Position numbers and translations under genes: made by a program
Shown here: in pieces, positions 8,731 through 17,550 of the stretch
Position numbering within the stretch: position 1 is the stretch's first letter
Layout of the letters: the number at the start of each line of letters is the position of its first letter
NCBI RefSeq assembly: GCF_041261205.1
Contig: NZ_JBGCCH010000005.1
Span: 248,001-312,000 of the forward strand
From: Catenulispora sp. MAP5-51
Lineage (GTDB): Bacteria; Actinomycetota; Actinomycetes; Streptomycetales; Catenulisporaceae
Direction of reading: 5' to 3'
DNA length: 64,000 nt
Notes under the pieces: model-generated
Told to the model about the DNA's origin: nothing
Databases searched by the model: none
Seen by the model: the letters and a program-made list of their open reading frames with translations, nothing else

Positions 8731-9474
8731 TCAGGTGCGGGTGGCGCCCGGTTCGGGGTCGCGGGTCAGCGTTGCCAGTCTCAGCTCCAGGCCGTCGAGG
8801 ACTGCTGCGAGGCCGACTTCGAATGCGCGGTCGTCGATCTCGCGTTGGTGCTCGGCGAGGAGGTGCGCTTGGTCCAGGTGCGGGTAGACGCCTGCGTAGA
8901 CCGATGCGTCGGCGGGGAAGCTGGCCGCGAACGAGCCCAGGGCCGAGCCGATCACCAGTGAGCGCATCAGGGCGCCGATGCTCGTGGCCTCGCGGCGGGG
9001 CCAGCCGGCGGCGACCAGGCCGCCGAAGACCGCGTCGGCGATGTGGAGCTGTGCCGGGCGGCGGCCTGAGCCGCGGGCCAGGGCGGGGACCACGTTCGGG
9101 TGCGCTGCCAGCGCCTCACGATACGAACGCGCCCACGTCGCCACCGCGCCGCGCCAGGCAGGGCCGTCGCCGCGGGTGTCTGGGCCCCCAGCGCGGCCCG
9201 CGACCGCCCCCGCGCCCGCCCCAGCCTGAGCCTCAGCCCCAGCCCCCAAAGCAGCGAAAGCCGAGACATCCACCCCCGCCACCACGCTGTCGACCACCGC
9301 GTCGATCAGCTCATCCTTCGTCGCCACGTGGTTGTACAGGCTCGGCCCGCTCACCCCCAGCTCCGCCGCCAGCCGTCGCGTCGACAAAGCCTCCAGCCCC
9401 TCGGCGTCGACCAAGGCCAGCGCCGCGGCGACGATGCCGTCGCGGCTGAGCAGCGGCGTCCGTGGCCGAGCCAT
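8731..9474 (-). CDS. TetR-family transcriptional regulator
   Basis: This 247-residue repressor-type protein has an N-terminal helix-turn-helix (about 10-55: GIVAAALALVDAEGL, STRRLAAELGVSGPSLYNHV) and a TetR_C-type ligand-binding domain. A run rich in Ala, Gly and Glu (about 80-105) separates them. The ATG has a GAGGGAG ribosome site. It is divergent from the acyl-CoA dehydrogenase/acyl-CoA ligase genes with a 148-bp shared spacer containing repeats, so control of those genes, probably relieved by an acyl-CoA ligand, is the likely role. Confidence 0.85.
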   Translation of the reverse strand: MARPRTPLLSRDGIVAAALALVDAEGLEALSTRRLAAELGVSGPSLYNHVATKDELIDAVVDSVVAGVDVSAFAALGAGAEAQAGAGAGAVAGRAGGPDTRGDGPAWRGAVATWARSYREALAAHPNVVPALARGSGRRPAQLHIADAVFGGLVAAGWPRREATSIGALMRSLVIGSALGSFAASFPADASVYAGVYPHLDQAHLLAEHQREIDDRAFEVGLAAVLDGLELRLATLTRDPEPGATRT

Positions 9475-9502
9475 ACGCGTCTCCCTCTCCTCGCGGCGTG
9501 CG

Positions 9503-9595
9503 TGCGCGCTTGCGCACCCCAGTAAATCCCGCCGGCAAACCTTGCGCCGCTAGTTTCGCGCGACTACGTTCAAGAAAACTCCCGGCGCTAGTTTC
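9503..9595. promoter_or_regulatory. Repeat-rich operator region between TetR and acyl-CoA dehydrogenase
   Basis: The divergent spacer holds TGCGC-N4-GCGCA at 9503-9516 and the direct repeat GCTAGTTTC at 9549-9557 and 9587-9595. A nearby AAACT at 9576-9580 makes an inverted repeat with the AGTTT of the second copy. These are the best candidates for the TetR binding site. No well-formed promoter boxes were identified. Confidence 0.4.
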
Positions 9596-9622
9596 CGCAA
9601 CCCCGCAACCCCGAGGTGTCCG

Positions 9623-10795
9623 ATGGACCTGTCCCTCACCGACGAGCACGAGGCGATCCGCGCGCTGGCCGCCGATTTCGCCGACCGCGAGCTCATTCCG
9701 CACGCCGCGGAGTGGGACCGGGCCGAGGCGGTGGACCGGTCCGTCGTGAAGCGGCTCGGGGACCTGGGTTTCCTGGGGATGACCATTCCCGAGGAGTACG
9801 GCGGGTCCGAGGGCGACCATCTCTCGTACTGCCTGGTCATGGAGGAGCTCGGGCGCGGGGACACCGCTGTGCGGGGCATCGTCTCGGTCTCGCTCGGCCT
9901 GGTCACCAAGCCGCTGCTGGCCTATGGGACCGAGGAGCAGAAGCGGAAGTGGATCCCGCGGCTCACCGCCGGTGACGCGCTCGGCTGCTTCGGGCTCACC
10001 GAGCCCGGCAACGGCTCCGATGCCGGCCACCTGAAGACCAAGGCGGTGCGCGACGACCAGTCCGGCGACTGGCTGCTCAGCGGCTCGAAGCTCTTCATCA
10101 CCAACGGCACCTGGGCCGACGTCGCCCTCGTCTTCGCCCGCACCGGTGACAAGGACGGCCGGCCCGACGACGGCCCGCGCGGCATCACCGCCTTCCTCGT
10201 CGCCACCGACACCCCCGGCTTCCAGGCCCGCGAGATCAAGGGCAAGCTGGGCTTGCGCGGGCAGGCCACCGCCGAGCTGATCCTGGACGAGGTCCGGGTG
10301 CCGGACGCGGCCCGCCTCGGGGACGTCGGCCAGGGCTTCAAGATCGCGATGTCCACGCTCGACAAGGGCCGCATGTCGGTGGCCGCCGGCTGCGTCGGCC
10401 TGATCCAGGCCTGCCTGGACGCCTCCGTCGGCTACGCCGCCGAGCGCGACCAGTTCGGCAAGCCGATCGCGAACTACCAGCTCGTGCAGGAGATGCTCGC
10501 CGACATCTCCGTCGACCTGGACGCCGGCCGGCTGCTGGTCTGGCGCGTCGCCGACCTCATCGAACGCGGCCTGCCCTACGCCACCGCCGCCTCCACCGCC
10601 AAGCTCTTCTGTTCCGAGGCCGCGGTGCGCGCCGCCAACAACGCCATCCAGGTCTTCGGCGGCTACGGCTACATCGACGAGTACCCCGTGGGCAAGTACC
10701 TGCGCGACGCCAGGGTCCTGACCCTGTACGAAGGCACCTCCCAGATCCAGAAGCTGCTGCTGGGGCGGGCCCTGACCGGGGTCAGCGCCTTCTGA
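9623..10795 (+). CDS. Acyl-CoA dehydrogenase
   Basis: This flavoprotein oxidises acyl-CoA to trans-2-enoyl-CoA, passing electrons to an electron-transfer flavoprotein. Its 390 residues match the normal short-chain family length. It shows the family signature CFGLTEPGNGSDAG, the FAD/substrate stretches FITNGTWAD and DQFGKPIANYQLVQ, the C-terminal FGGYGYIDEYPV, and the likely catalytic Glu370 in YEGTSQIQ. It is the first gene after the divergent TetR and is followed 52 bases later by an acyl-CoA ligase, giving an activation-plus-first-oxidation unit for a fatty or other carboxylic acid. The exact chain length is not evident. Confidence 0.93.
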   Translation: MDLSLTDEHEAIRALAADFADRELIPHAAEWDRAEAVDRSVVKRLGDLGFLGMTIPEEYGGSEGDHLSYCLVMEELGRGDTAVRGIVSVSLGLVTKPLLAYGTEEQKRKWIPRLTAGDALGCFGLTEPGNGSDAGHLKTKAVRDDQSGDWLLSGSKLFITNGTWADVALVFARTGDKDGRPDDGPRGITAFLVATDTPGFQAREIKGKLGLRGQATAELILDEVRVPDAARLGDVGQGFKIAMSTLDKGRMSVAAGCVGLIQACLDASVGYAAERDQFGKPIANYQLVQEMLADISVDLDAGRLLVWRVADLIERGLPYATAASTAKLFCSEAAVRAANNAIQVFGGYGYIDEYPVGKYLRDARVLTLYEGTSQIQKLLLGRALTGVSAF

Positions 10796-10847
10796 GACCC
10801 GCGGCGCCTTCTGAGATCATGAGCACCCCGACAGGAAGCGAGCAGGC

Positions 10848-12425
10848 ATGACCTCCCTATCGCTGGCCAGCGTCCTCGCCGAACCGGCCTGGCGCCGGCC
10901 CGACCGGACCGCGCTGGTCGAGGGCGACCGCCGCTACACCTTCGCCGAGCTGTGGGGCCAGGTGCTCCACCAGGCCGGCGCGCTCGTCGAGCAGGGCGTC
11001 CGGCCCGGCGACAAGGTCGCCCTGATGTGCCCGAACACCGCCGAGTTCCCGCGCGCCTACTACGCGATCCTCGCCGCCGGCGGCGTCGTGGTCCCCGTGC
11101 ACCTGCTGCTCACCGCCGGCGAAGCCGAGACCGTGCTGCGCGACAGCGGCGCCACTGTCGTCATCGCGCACGCCATGTGTGCCCAGACCGCGGCCGAGGC
11201 CGCCGCGAAGACCGGCGCGCTGGTGCTCACCGCGGGACCCGGCGGCCGTCTGGAGGAGCTCACCGAGCAGGCCACGCCCCTGCCGACCTTCCTCACCCGG
11301 CGGCCCGAGGACCCGGCGGTGATCTTCTACACGTCCGGCACCACCGGCACGCCCAAGGGTGCCGTCCTGTCCCACCTCAACCTGGTGATGAACGCGACCA
11401 CCGACGCCTACGACGCCCGCGACGAGGTCCGCCGCGACGACGTCGTCCTGGCCTCGCTGCCGCTGTTCCACACCTTCGGCCAGACCGTCAGCATGAACGC
11501 CACCTGGCGCCTGGGGGCCACGGTCGTCCTGCTGCCCCGTTTCGACCCCGACGCCGCCATCGCGCTCATGGTCAAGGAGCAGGTCACCACCTTCCACGGC
11601 GTCCCGACGATGTACGTCACGCTCATCGAGGCGGCGGCGCGGGCCGAGCGGATGCCGACGCTGCGCCGCTGCGTCTCCGGCGGCGCCTCGCTCCCGGTGC
11701 CGGTGCTGGAGCGCTTCGAGGCGGCGTTCGGCGCGAAGGTGCTGGAGGGCTACGGCCTGTCCGAGACCTCGCCGGTGGCCTCGGTGAACCAGCTCTCGAT
11801 CGGCACCCGCGCCGGGACCGTCGGCCATCCGCTGTGGGGCGTGGACGTGGAGATCGCCGACGCGGACGTCCTGGACGCCGTCAAGCTGCTGCCGCGCGGG
11901 GAGCTCGGCGAGATCGTGATCCGCGGCCACAACGTCTTCACCGGCTACCTGGGCCGCCCCGAGGCCACCGCGGCCGCGGTCGTGGACGGCTGGTTCCGCA
12001 CCGGCGACCTGGGACGCCGCGACGACGACGGCTTCATCTCGATCGTCGACCGCACCAAGGACCTGATCATCCGCGGCGGGTTCAACGTCTACCCGCGGGA
12101 GGTCGAGGACGCGCTGCTGCGCATGCCGGGCCTCACCGAGGTCGCGGTCATCGGCGTGCCCGACGACGTCCACGGGGAGGAGATCGTGGCCGTCGTGGTG
12201 GCGGGGGAGGGCGTGCCCTCGGCCGAGGAGATCCTCGCCTACGGCGACGAGCACCTGGGGCGGCACAAGTATCCGCGCCGGGTCGAGTTCGTGGACGCGC
12301 TGCCGCTGGGCCCCAGCCACAAGGTGCTCAAGCGGGAGCTGCGCGAGCGTTTCGGGACGGCCGCGGGCTCAGGGACGGCTGACGGCTCCGAGACGGCTGC
12401 GGACTCAGGGACGGCTACGGGCTGA
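10848..12425 (+). CDS. AMP-dependent acyl-CoA ligase (FadD-like)
   Basis: This ATP-dependent acid:CoA ligase forms acyl-AMP and then acyl-CoA. It has 525 residues with the ANL-family motifs FYTSGTTGTPKGAVLSH (P-loop), GYGLSETSP, WFRTGDLG and DRTKDLIIRGGFNVYPREVE, ending in the catalytic-lysine region SHKVLKREL. The last 23 residues are a repetitive Gly/Ser/Thr/Ala tail made by a short tandem DNA repeat and lie outside the enzyme fold. Pairing with the preceding acyl-CoA dehydrogenase suggests it activates that enzyme's substrate. Its 3' end overlaps the convergent antiporter gene by 11 bases. Confidence 0.9.
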   Translation: MTSLSLASVLAEPAWRRPDRTALVEGDRRYTFAELWGQVLHQAGALVEQGVRPGDKVALMCPNTAEFPRAYYAILAAGGVVVPVHLLLTAGEAETVLRDSGATVVIAHAMCAQTAAEAAAKTGALVLTAGPGGRLEELTEQATPLPTFLTRRPEDPAVIFYTSGTTGTPKGAVLSHLNLVMNATTDAYDARDEVRRDDVVLASLPLFHTFGQTVSMNATWRLGATVVLLPRFDPDAAIALMVKEQVTTFHGVPTMYVTLIEAAARAERMPTLRRCVSGGASLPVPVLERFEAAFGAKVLEGYGLSETSPVASVNQLSIGTRAGTVGHPLWGVDVEIADADVLDAVKLLPRGELGEIVIRGHNVFTGYLGRPEATAAAVVDGWFRTGDLGRRDDDGFISIVDRTKDLIIRGGFNVYPREVEDALLRMPGLTEVAVIGVPDDVHGEEIVAVVVAGEGVPSAEEILAYGDEHLGRHKYPRRVEFVDALPLGPSHKVLKRELRERFGTAAGSGTADGSETAADSGTATG

Positions 12426-13617
12426 CCGCGAGGATCAGGTACCCGGCGCACAGCACCAGGTGCGCCCCGCCCTGGACCAGCGTCGCCCGGCCGCGGACGA
12501 AGGTCAGCGTGCCGACGGCGACGGTCATCGCCAGCAGCACCATGTGGCTGGCGTCCAGGCCCAGGAGCAGGGGCGTGGACAGCCAGATGGTGGCCACGGC
12601 GATGGCCGGGATGGTCAGCCCGATGCTGGCCATCGCCGATCCCAGCGCCAGGTTCAGGCTGGTCTGCACCTCGTCCCGCTGCGCCGCCCGGACCGCCGCG
12701 ATCGACTCCGGCAGCAGCACCATCAGCGCGATCACGACGCCGACCACCGAGGCCGGCAGCCCCGCGCGGTCCACGCCGCGCTCGATCGTCGGCGAGACGC
12801 CCTTGCCCAGGCCGACCACCGCGACCAGGGCCAGCAGGAGCAGGATCAGGCTGTTCAGGGCTTGGCGGTCGGTCGGGGGCTCGCCGCCGTAGTCCTCTCC
12901 GTCGTAGTCGGCCAGATCGAAGTCGTCCTCGCTCTCGGCCTGGCTGCGGGCATGGGCCGCGGCCGCGGCCGCGGCTTTGGCGCCGGCGGCCGCGCCGTCC
13001 TCGTCCTCGCTGTCGACCGGCAGGTAGTCGGGCCGGTGGCGCACCGTGAGCGCGCTGATGAACAGCCCGTACACCGCGATCGAGGCCAGCGCGGCGAAGC
13101 TCAGCTGGGTGTCGTTGAACTCCGGCCCGGGCTGCGAGGTGGTGAAGGTCGGCAGGACCAGGGTCAGCCCGGCCAGCGTGATGATCGCCCCGAACACGGT
13201 CGAGGTCCCGTCGGCGTTGAACAGCGCCAGCCCTCGCTTCAAGGCCCCCAGCAGCAGGCACAGGCCGGCGATGCCGTTGCAGGTGATCATCACGGCCGCG
13301 AACACCGTGTCCCGGGCGAGCCCGGCACCCTTGGCCCCCTTCGCCGACATCATGGTGATGATCAGCGCCACCTCGATGACGGTCACCGCGACCGCCAGCA
13401 CCAGCGATCCGAACGGCTCGCCGACCCGGTGCGCGACCACCTCCGCGTGGTGCACCGCGGCCAGGACCGCGCCGAACAGGAACACCGCGATGATCGCGAC
13501 CACCCACGACGGCATGTCGCGCCCCCACGTGAACGCCAGCAGCACGATGGCCAGCACCGGGAGGACGTTGGACCACACGGCCCACGCGGGCAGGCGCTGC
13601 TCGGCTGAGGTGCTCAT
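12415..13617 (-). CDS. Calcium/proton antiporter, ChaA-like (CaCA superfamily)
   Basis: This 400-residue integral membrane protein has about ten to eleven hydrophobic segments and the two cation-binding alpha repeats of CaCA exchangers. They are GEPFGSLVLAVAVTVIEVAL in the N-terminal half and LPESIAAVRAAQRDE followed by NLALGSAMASIGLTIP in the C-terminal half. Between them is a long charged cytoplasmic loop rich in Asp, Glu and Ala (about 195-245). The expected activity is export of Ca2+ (or Na+/K+) in exchange for protons. It stands alone on the minus strand; nothing nearby explains its regulation. Confidence 0.85.
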   Translation of the reverse strand: MSTSAEQRLPAWAVWSNVLPVLAIVLLAFTWGRDMPSWVVAIIAVFLFGAVLAAVHHAEVVAHRVGEPFGSLVLAVAVTVIEVALIITMMSAKGAKGAGLARDTVFAAVMITCNGIAGLCLLLGALKRGLALFNADGTSTVFGAIITLAGLTLVLPTFTTSQPGPEFNDTQLSFAALASIAVYGLFISALTVRHRPDYLPVDSEDEDGAAAGAKAAAAAAAHARSQAESEDDFDLADYDGEDYGGEPPTDRQALNSLILLLLALVAVVGLGKGVSPTIERGVDRAGLPASVVGVVIALMVLLPESIAAVRAAQRDEVQTSLNLALGSAMASIGLTIPAIAVATIWLSTPLLLGLDASHMVLLAMTVAVGTLTFVRGRATLVQGGAHLVLCAGYLILAVSP

Positions 13618-13696
13618 CGCAGGCCACGATCAGGCAGCGGCGCGGGCCGGGCCAAGTCGGTTCGTCCGAACGGGTAACGGCCTCGGGCGGACCGGC

Positions 13697-13813
13697 CCCG
13701 CGGCCGCGCTGAGAACGGCGGTGGCGGCGGCGCCCTCACAGGCACCGCCGCCACGTTCACAACAGCCGCAGCGCTCCTAAGAAGCCAAGGAGCCTAAGGA
13801 GCCTAAGGAGCCT
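13697..13813. repeat. GC hairpin and tandem 9-bp repeat at the ABC exporter 3' end
   Basis: In the spacer before the exporter stop there is a GC-rich inverted repeat (GGCGGTGGCGGC with GCCGCCAC, roughly 13720-13755). It is followed by three exact copies of AAGGAGCCT at 13787-13813. The exporter's stop codon lies at the end of the third copy. The repeat may have arisen by slippage; termination by the hairpin is possible but no T-tract follows it. Confidence 0.5.
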
Positions 13814-15581
13814 AAGAAGCCCGCACCCCGTGCAGCGCGGCATAAGCCCCGTCCCGCGCCACCAGTTCGTCGTGCGTCCCGGTCTCCACGATCCGTCCGC
13901 CCTCCATCACCACGATCTGGTCGGCGTTGCGCACCGTGGACAGCCGGTGCGCCACGACGAACGTGGTGCGCCCGCTGACCAGCCGGCCCAGGGCCTCCTG
14001 GATCAGCCGCTCGGACTGCGTGTCCAGCGCCGAGGTGGCCTCGTCCAGGATCAGCACCCTGGGGTCGCGGACCAGCGCGCGGGCGATCGCCAGGCGCTGC
14101 TTCTGCCCGCCGGACAGCCGGGCGCCCTTCTCTCCGACGCGGGTGTCCAGGCCGTCGGGCAGGCGCTCGACGAACTCCAGGGCGTTGGCGTCGCGCAGCG
14201 CCGTGCGCAGTTCGTCGTCGTCCACGCCGGTCAGGCCGTAGAGGACGTTGTCCCGGATCGTCCCGTCGAACAGCGTCGTCTCCTGCGGCACGATCGACAG
14301 GTGCTTGCGGTACGTCCGCAGGTCCAGGCCGGCCATGTCGCGGCCGTCGAGCAGGATGCGGCCGCCGGTCGGCCGGATGAAGCCGATGACCAGGTTCAGC
14401 ACCGTGGACTTGCCGGCTCCGGAGGCGCCGACGAAGGCGACCGTCTGGCCGGGGGCGACCACCAGGTCGAAGTCGGCGACCGAGGGGCGGTCGGCGTCGG
14501 GGTACTCGAAGCGGGTGCCCTCGAAGCGGAACTCGCCGCGGACCGACTCCACGAGCTCGCGGCCCTCGTTCTCCTCGATGTCCGGGGCCTGCAGGACCTC
14601 GCCGACCGAGCGCACCGAGGCCAGGCCGCGGGTGATGACCGGCGTCAGGTTCATCAGCGCGGTCACCGAGCCGACCAGCGTGGTGAAGAACGCGCTGAGC
14701 ATCACCACGTCGCCGGGCGAGGTGCCCAGCGCCCCGGTGTACGCCGCCCACGCCGCCCCGGTCAGGCAGGCCACGCCCATGAAGTTCAGGGCGATCCAGG
14801 CCATCGCGCCGAACGTGCCGTTGACGAGGTCCAGGCGCAGCCCGGCGGCCAGCACGCGGCGCAGCGTGCCGTCGACCCGGCGGTAGGCGTCCCGCTCCAG
14901 GCCGTGCGCCCGGGTGATCGGGATCAGATGGGTCATCTCCACGACCCGGGAGGACAATTGCTCCACTTCCGCCCGGAAAGACTCATTGTCCTGCTTCATC
15001 GGTTTGCGCAGCGCCATCGCCAGCACGACCGTGACCGGCACCAGGCCGGCGAACACCGGCAGCCAGATCGGAGCCCGGAAGGCGATGATGACCGTCGCGC
15101 CGACCATCGTCACCAGCGCGCCGATGCCGGTGTCGGAGGTCTGCTGCGCGGCCTGCTCGATGGCCTCGACGTCCCGGATCACCTTGGCCTGCAGCACCCC
15201 GGCGCTGACCCGCGAGTGATAGCCGATCGTGAGGTGCTGCAGCCGCCAGACCAGAGCCGACCGCAGCCGGACGCCCATGCGCCGGATGGAGTGGCTGAAA
15301 CAGCGGACGTACAACAGATGTCCGGGAAGGTTGAACAGGAGCAGTAGGAGGAGAATGCCCGAATCGATCCAGAGGCCGGATATCGGGCGGTGCTTCACCA
15401 CGATGTCGATGACGTCCGCGGTCACCAGGGGAAGCAGGAAAGTGGGGCTGTGCTTGACGAAATAGGCGAGCACACCCAGGGCCAGGCGGCCCCGGTCCTC
15501 CCGGAAGAGGTAGGCGAGCGTGCGGATCGGGTGCTCGCCGCGGTAGTGGTGGTCGAGGGGATCGGCGGATGGCAAAGCCAT
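13812..15581 (-). CDS. ABC transporter, fused permease/ATP-binding (exporter type)
   Basis: This 589-residue half-transporter has an N-terminal six-helix exporter domain (about 20-310) and a C-terminal ATPase. Walker A is GASGAGKST (about 384-392), the Q-loop is IVPQETTL, the signature is LSGGQKQR, Walker B is VLILDEATSALD and the H-loop is VVAHRLSTV. Such proteins act as homo- or heterodimeric exporters of lipids, peptides or drugs; the substrate is not evident. It is divergent from the NlpC/P60 hydrolase gene, with a 208-bp shared upstream region containing palindromes. The stop codon falls inside a 9-bp tandem repeat. Confidence 0.9.
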   Translation of the reverse strand: MALPSADPLDHHYRGEHPIRTLAYLFREDRGRLALGVLAYFVKHSPTFLLPLVTADVIDIVVKHRPISGLWIDSGILLLLLLFNLPGHLLYVRCFSHSIRRMGVRLRSALVWRLQHLTIGYHSRVSAGVLQAKVIRDVEAIEQAAQQTSDTGIGALVTMVGATVIIAFRAPIWLPVFAGLVPVTVVLAMALRKPMKQDNESFRAEVEQLSSRVVEMTHLIPITRAHGLERDAYRRVDGTLRRVLAAGLRLDLVNGTFGAMAWIALNFMGVACLTGAAWAAYTGALGTSPGDVVMLSAFFTTLVGSVTALMNLTPVITRGLASVRSVGEVLQAPDIEENEGRELVESVRGEFRFEGTRFEYPDADRPSVADFDLVVAPGQTVAFVGASGAGKSTVLNLVIGFIRPTGGRILLDGRDMAGLDLRTYRKHLSIVPQETTLFDGTIRDNVLYGLTGVDDDELRTALRDANALEFVERLPDGLDTRVGEKGARLSGGQKQRLAIARALVRDPRVLILDEATSALDTQSERLIQEALGRLVSGRTTFVVAHRLSTVRNADQIVVMEGGRIVETGTHDELVARDGAYAALHGVRAS

Positions 15582-15735
15582 GAACGCACTCCGCGAATAC
15601 TTGCAGGCCGACGGGATATACGGATCAAGTCTTCCAGAGCGCGTCGAGCCCTGTCAGCCGCGTTTCGAGCCGTGGTCCGGTGCTCGGGTGTTGTCTCATG
15701 TCCGCCGACTTTGCCGGGACTTTCTGGTCCGCCTC

Positions 15736-15764
15736 CCCCCTAGGGGGCTATGGTGGTCCGGACC
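15736..15764. promoter_or_regulatory. Palindromes in the leader of the NlpC/P60 gene
   Basis: Two perfect palindromes, CCCCCTAGGGGG (15736-15747) and GGTCCGGACC (15755-15764), lie 26-54 bases before the ATG, just upstream of the ribosome site. They could be a protein-binding site or RNA hairpins controlling the hydrolase. No c-di-AMP (ydaO-type) riboswitch, which controls some related hydrolase genes in actinomycetes, could be recognised. Confidence 0.35.
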
Positions 15765-15789
15765 TAACGGTGAAGCGGAGGCTACAAAC

Positions 15790-16851
15790 ATGGTGACGTC
15801 GCCCAAGGAAGCGGCCCATCGCGCGCCGAAGAAGTACGTTCCGGTTTCCCGGACGGCGATGACGGTGACGCTGGCGACGGCGGCCGCGGGATCGGTGGCT
15901 CTGCTGCCGACCGCAGAGGCTGACCCGAATGCGAACATCAACGACGTGAAGGCTCAGGTGGACAAGCTCCACCAGGAAGCCGAGCAGGCGTCGGAGGCCT
16001 ACAACGAGGCCAACACGAGCCTGTCGGATCTGCAGCACAAGGTGGACCAGCTGCAGGCCCGCATCACCGCCGAGCAGAGCTCGCTGAACTCCGCCCGCAG
16101 CGCGCTGGGCGGCCTGGCCGCCGCGCAGTACGAGTCGGCCGGCGTGGACAGCACTCTGCAGCTGATGCTCACGCAGTCTCCTGACCAGTACCTGCAGCAG
16201 GCCACGGCCATGGCCCAGGTGACCGACGGCAAGAAGGCCACCATGGCCAGCGCCGCGGAGATCCAGCGCCAGCTGAACCAGGACAAGGCCAGCGCCAGCG
16301 ACCAGCTGGCGATGCTGGCCAAGACCCGGACCGTGATGGCGCAGCAGAAGTCGGACATCGACACCAAGGAGCAGCAGGCGCAGAACCTGCTGGACCAGCT
16401 CACCGCCTCCCAGCGCCAGCAGTACAACCGGATGGTCGCCACCAGCAACAGCTCCAGCAGCGGCGTCTCCCAGTCGGTCATCAACAACCTGCCGGTCCCG
16501 AGCGACCCGCGCGCGGCGATAGCCGTGGCGTTCGCCAAGGCACAGGTGGGCAAGCCCTACATCTGGGCGGCCGCCGGCCCGAACGCCTATGACTGCTCCG
16601 GTCTGACGATGGCCGCCTGGGGCAAGGCCGGCGTGGGGATGGCGCACGGCTCGCGCGACCAGTACGCCGCGTTCCCGAAGGTCTCGGAGTCCCAGCTGGA
16701 GCCGGGCGACCTCGTCCTGTTCTACTCCGACATGCACCACATCGGCATATACGTCGGCAACGGCATGGTGGTCCACGCCGGCAGCCCCAGCTCCGGTGTG
16801 CAGTACATCCCGATGAACGAGATGCCCGCCACGGGCTTCGTGCGTCCGTAA
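15790..16851 (+). CDS. Secreted NlpC/P60 peptidoglycan hydrolase with coiled-coil domain (RipA-like)
   Basis: This 353-residue exported cell-wall endopeptidase probably cleaves D-Glu-mDAP bonds in stem peptides. It has an N-terminal signal sequence (about 1-45, hydrophobic TLATAAAGSVALLP), a long coiled coil (about 48-230), and a C-terminal NlpC/P60 domain with catalytic Cys268 in DCSGL, His317 in HHIGIYVGNG and a further His in VVHAGSP. GGAGG at 15777-15781 selects the ATG at 15790; an in-frame extension to 15580 lacks support. The coiled coil is typical of hydrolases held inactive or recruited by partners such as FtsEX, but no partner gene is next to it. Confidence 0.9.
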   Translation: MVTSPKEAAHRAPKKYVPVSRTAMTVTLATAAAGSVALLPTAEADPNANINDVKAQVDKLHQEAEQASEAYNEANTSLSDLQHKVDQLQARITAEQSSLNSARSALGGLAAAQYESAGVDSTLQLMLTQSPDQYLQQATAMAQVTDGKKATMASAAEIQRQLNQDKASASDQLAMLAKTRTVMAQQKSDIDTKEQQAQNLLDQLTASQRQQYNRMVATSNSSSSGVSQSVINNLPVPSDPRAAIAVAFAKAQVGKPYIWAAAGPNAYDCSGLTMAAWGKAGVGMAHGSRDQYAAFPKVSESQLEPGDLVLFYSDMHHIGIYVGNGMVVHAGSPSSGVQYIPMNEMPATGFVRP

Positions 16852-16875
16852 GGGTTTCGCGCCTTCCGCGATGAC

Positions 16876-16914
16876 GGGCCGGTCTCGGGTGACGAGCCGG
16901 CCCGCACTGTTTCG
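16876..16914. terminator. Terminator between convergent NlpC/P60 and GNAT genes
   Basis: The stem GGGCCGG-T-CTCG (16876-16887) pairs with CGAGCCGGCCC (16893-16903) with one bulged T and a 5-base loop, followed by ACTGTTT. The position between two convergent genes fits a shared terminator. Confidence 0.65.
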
Positions 16915-16926
16915 CAGAACCCTTAG

Positions 16927-17493
16927 CTACTTCCCTGTGCCCGTCTCGCGGATGCCGATCCACTCGTCCCGCAGGACCGCCCAGATCTGCATGTCCTGCC
17001 GCTCCCCGTTGTACGGGTAGGCCGACCGCAGGGTCCCCTCAAGCGTCATCCCCACCCGCTCGGCGACCGCCCAGCTGCGTGCGTTGCGTGGATCGCAGTG
17101 CCATTCGGCGCGGACCAGGCCGCGCTCGATGAGAGCGTGGTCGAGCAGCAGCCGGACGGCGGCGGTGACCAGGCCGCGGCCCTGCCCGGCCGGCTCGGTC
17201 CAGACGCCGATCTCGCAGGTGCCGTTCGCGGCGTCGAACTTCGGGTACATGCAGCCGCCGACCAGGGTGCCGCGGTCCCAGATGCCGAACAGGCGGCCGG
17301 TGTCGGCGGCCTGCTTGTCGGCGTAGCGCTGGAGCGTCGCGCGGGCGCCGGACAGGTCGGAGGAGACGGCGGCGAAGCCGATCCAGCGGTCCACCTGCTC
17401 GCGGGCGCGCTCGATGTGCGCGAAGAACTCCTCGGCCTGCCACACCTCCAGGGGGCGCAGCTCGGCGGCGTCGGTCAGCGGTAATGCGAACAC
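16927..17493 (-). CDS. GNAT-family N-acetyltransferase (RimJ/RimL type)
   Basis: This 188-residue acetyltransferase of the ribosomal-protein-acetylating RimJ/RimL type shows the acetyl-CoA loop EPAGQGRGLVTAAVRLL (about 121-138), the strand TCEIGVW before it, and the C-terminal NARSWAVAERVGMTLEGTLR typical of this branch. It would transfer an acetyl group to an alpha-amine; the substrate is unknown. It is a single gene convergent with the NlpC/P60 gene and not obviously coupled to the protease gene upstream. Confidence 0.85.
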   Translation of the reverse strand: MFALPLTDAAELRPLEVWQAEEFFAHIERAREQVDRWIGFAAVSSDLSGARATLQRYADKQAADTGRLFGIWDRGTLVGGCMYPKFDAANGTCEIGVWTEPAGQGRGLVTAAVRLLLDHALIERGLVRAEWHCDPRNARSWAVAERVGMTLEGTLRSAYPYNGERQDMQIWAVLRDEWIGIRETGTGK

Positions 17494-17550
17494 GGCAAGG
17501 AGCGTAGCGGCCCTGCTCCCATTACGCGGGCCCGGTGACCCCGGGTCCGG

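Noticed and set aside
15582-15789. ydaO (c-di-AMP) riboswitch before the NlpC/P60 gene
   Set aside because: The conserved core elements of that riboswitch are not present in the leader.
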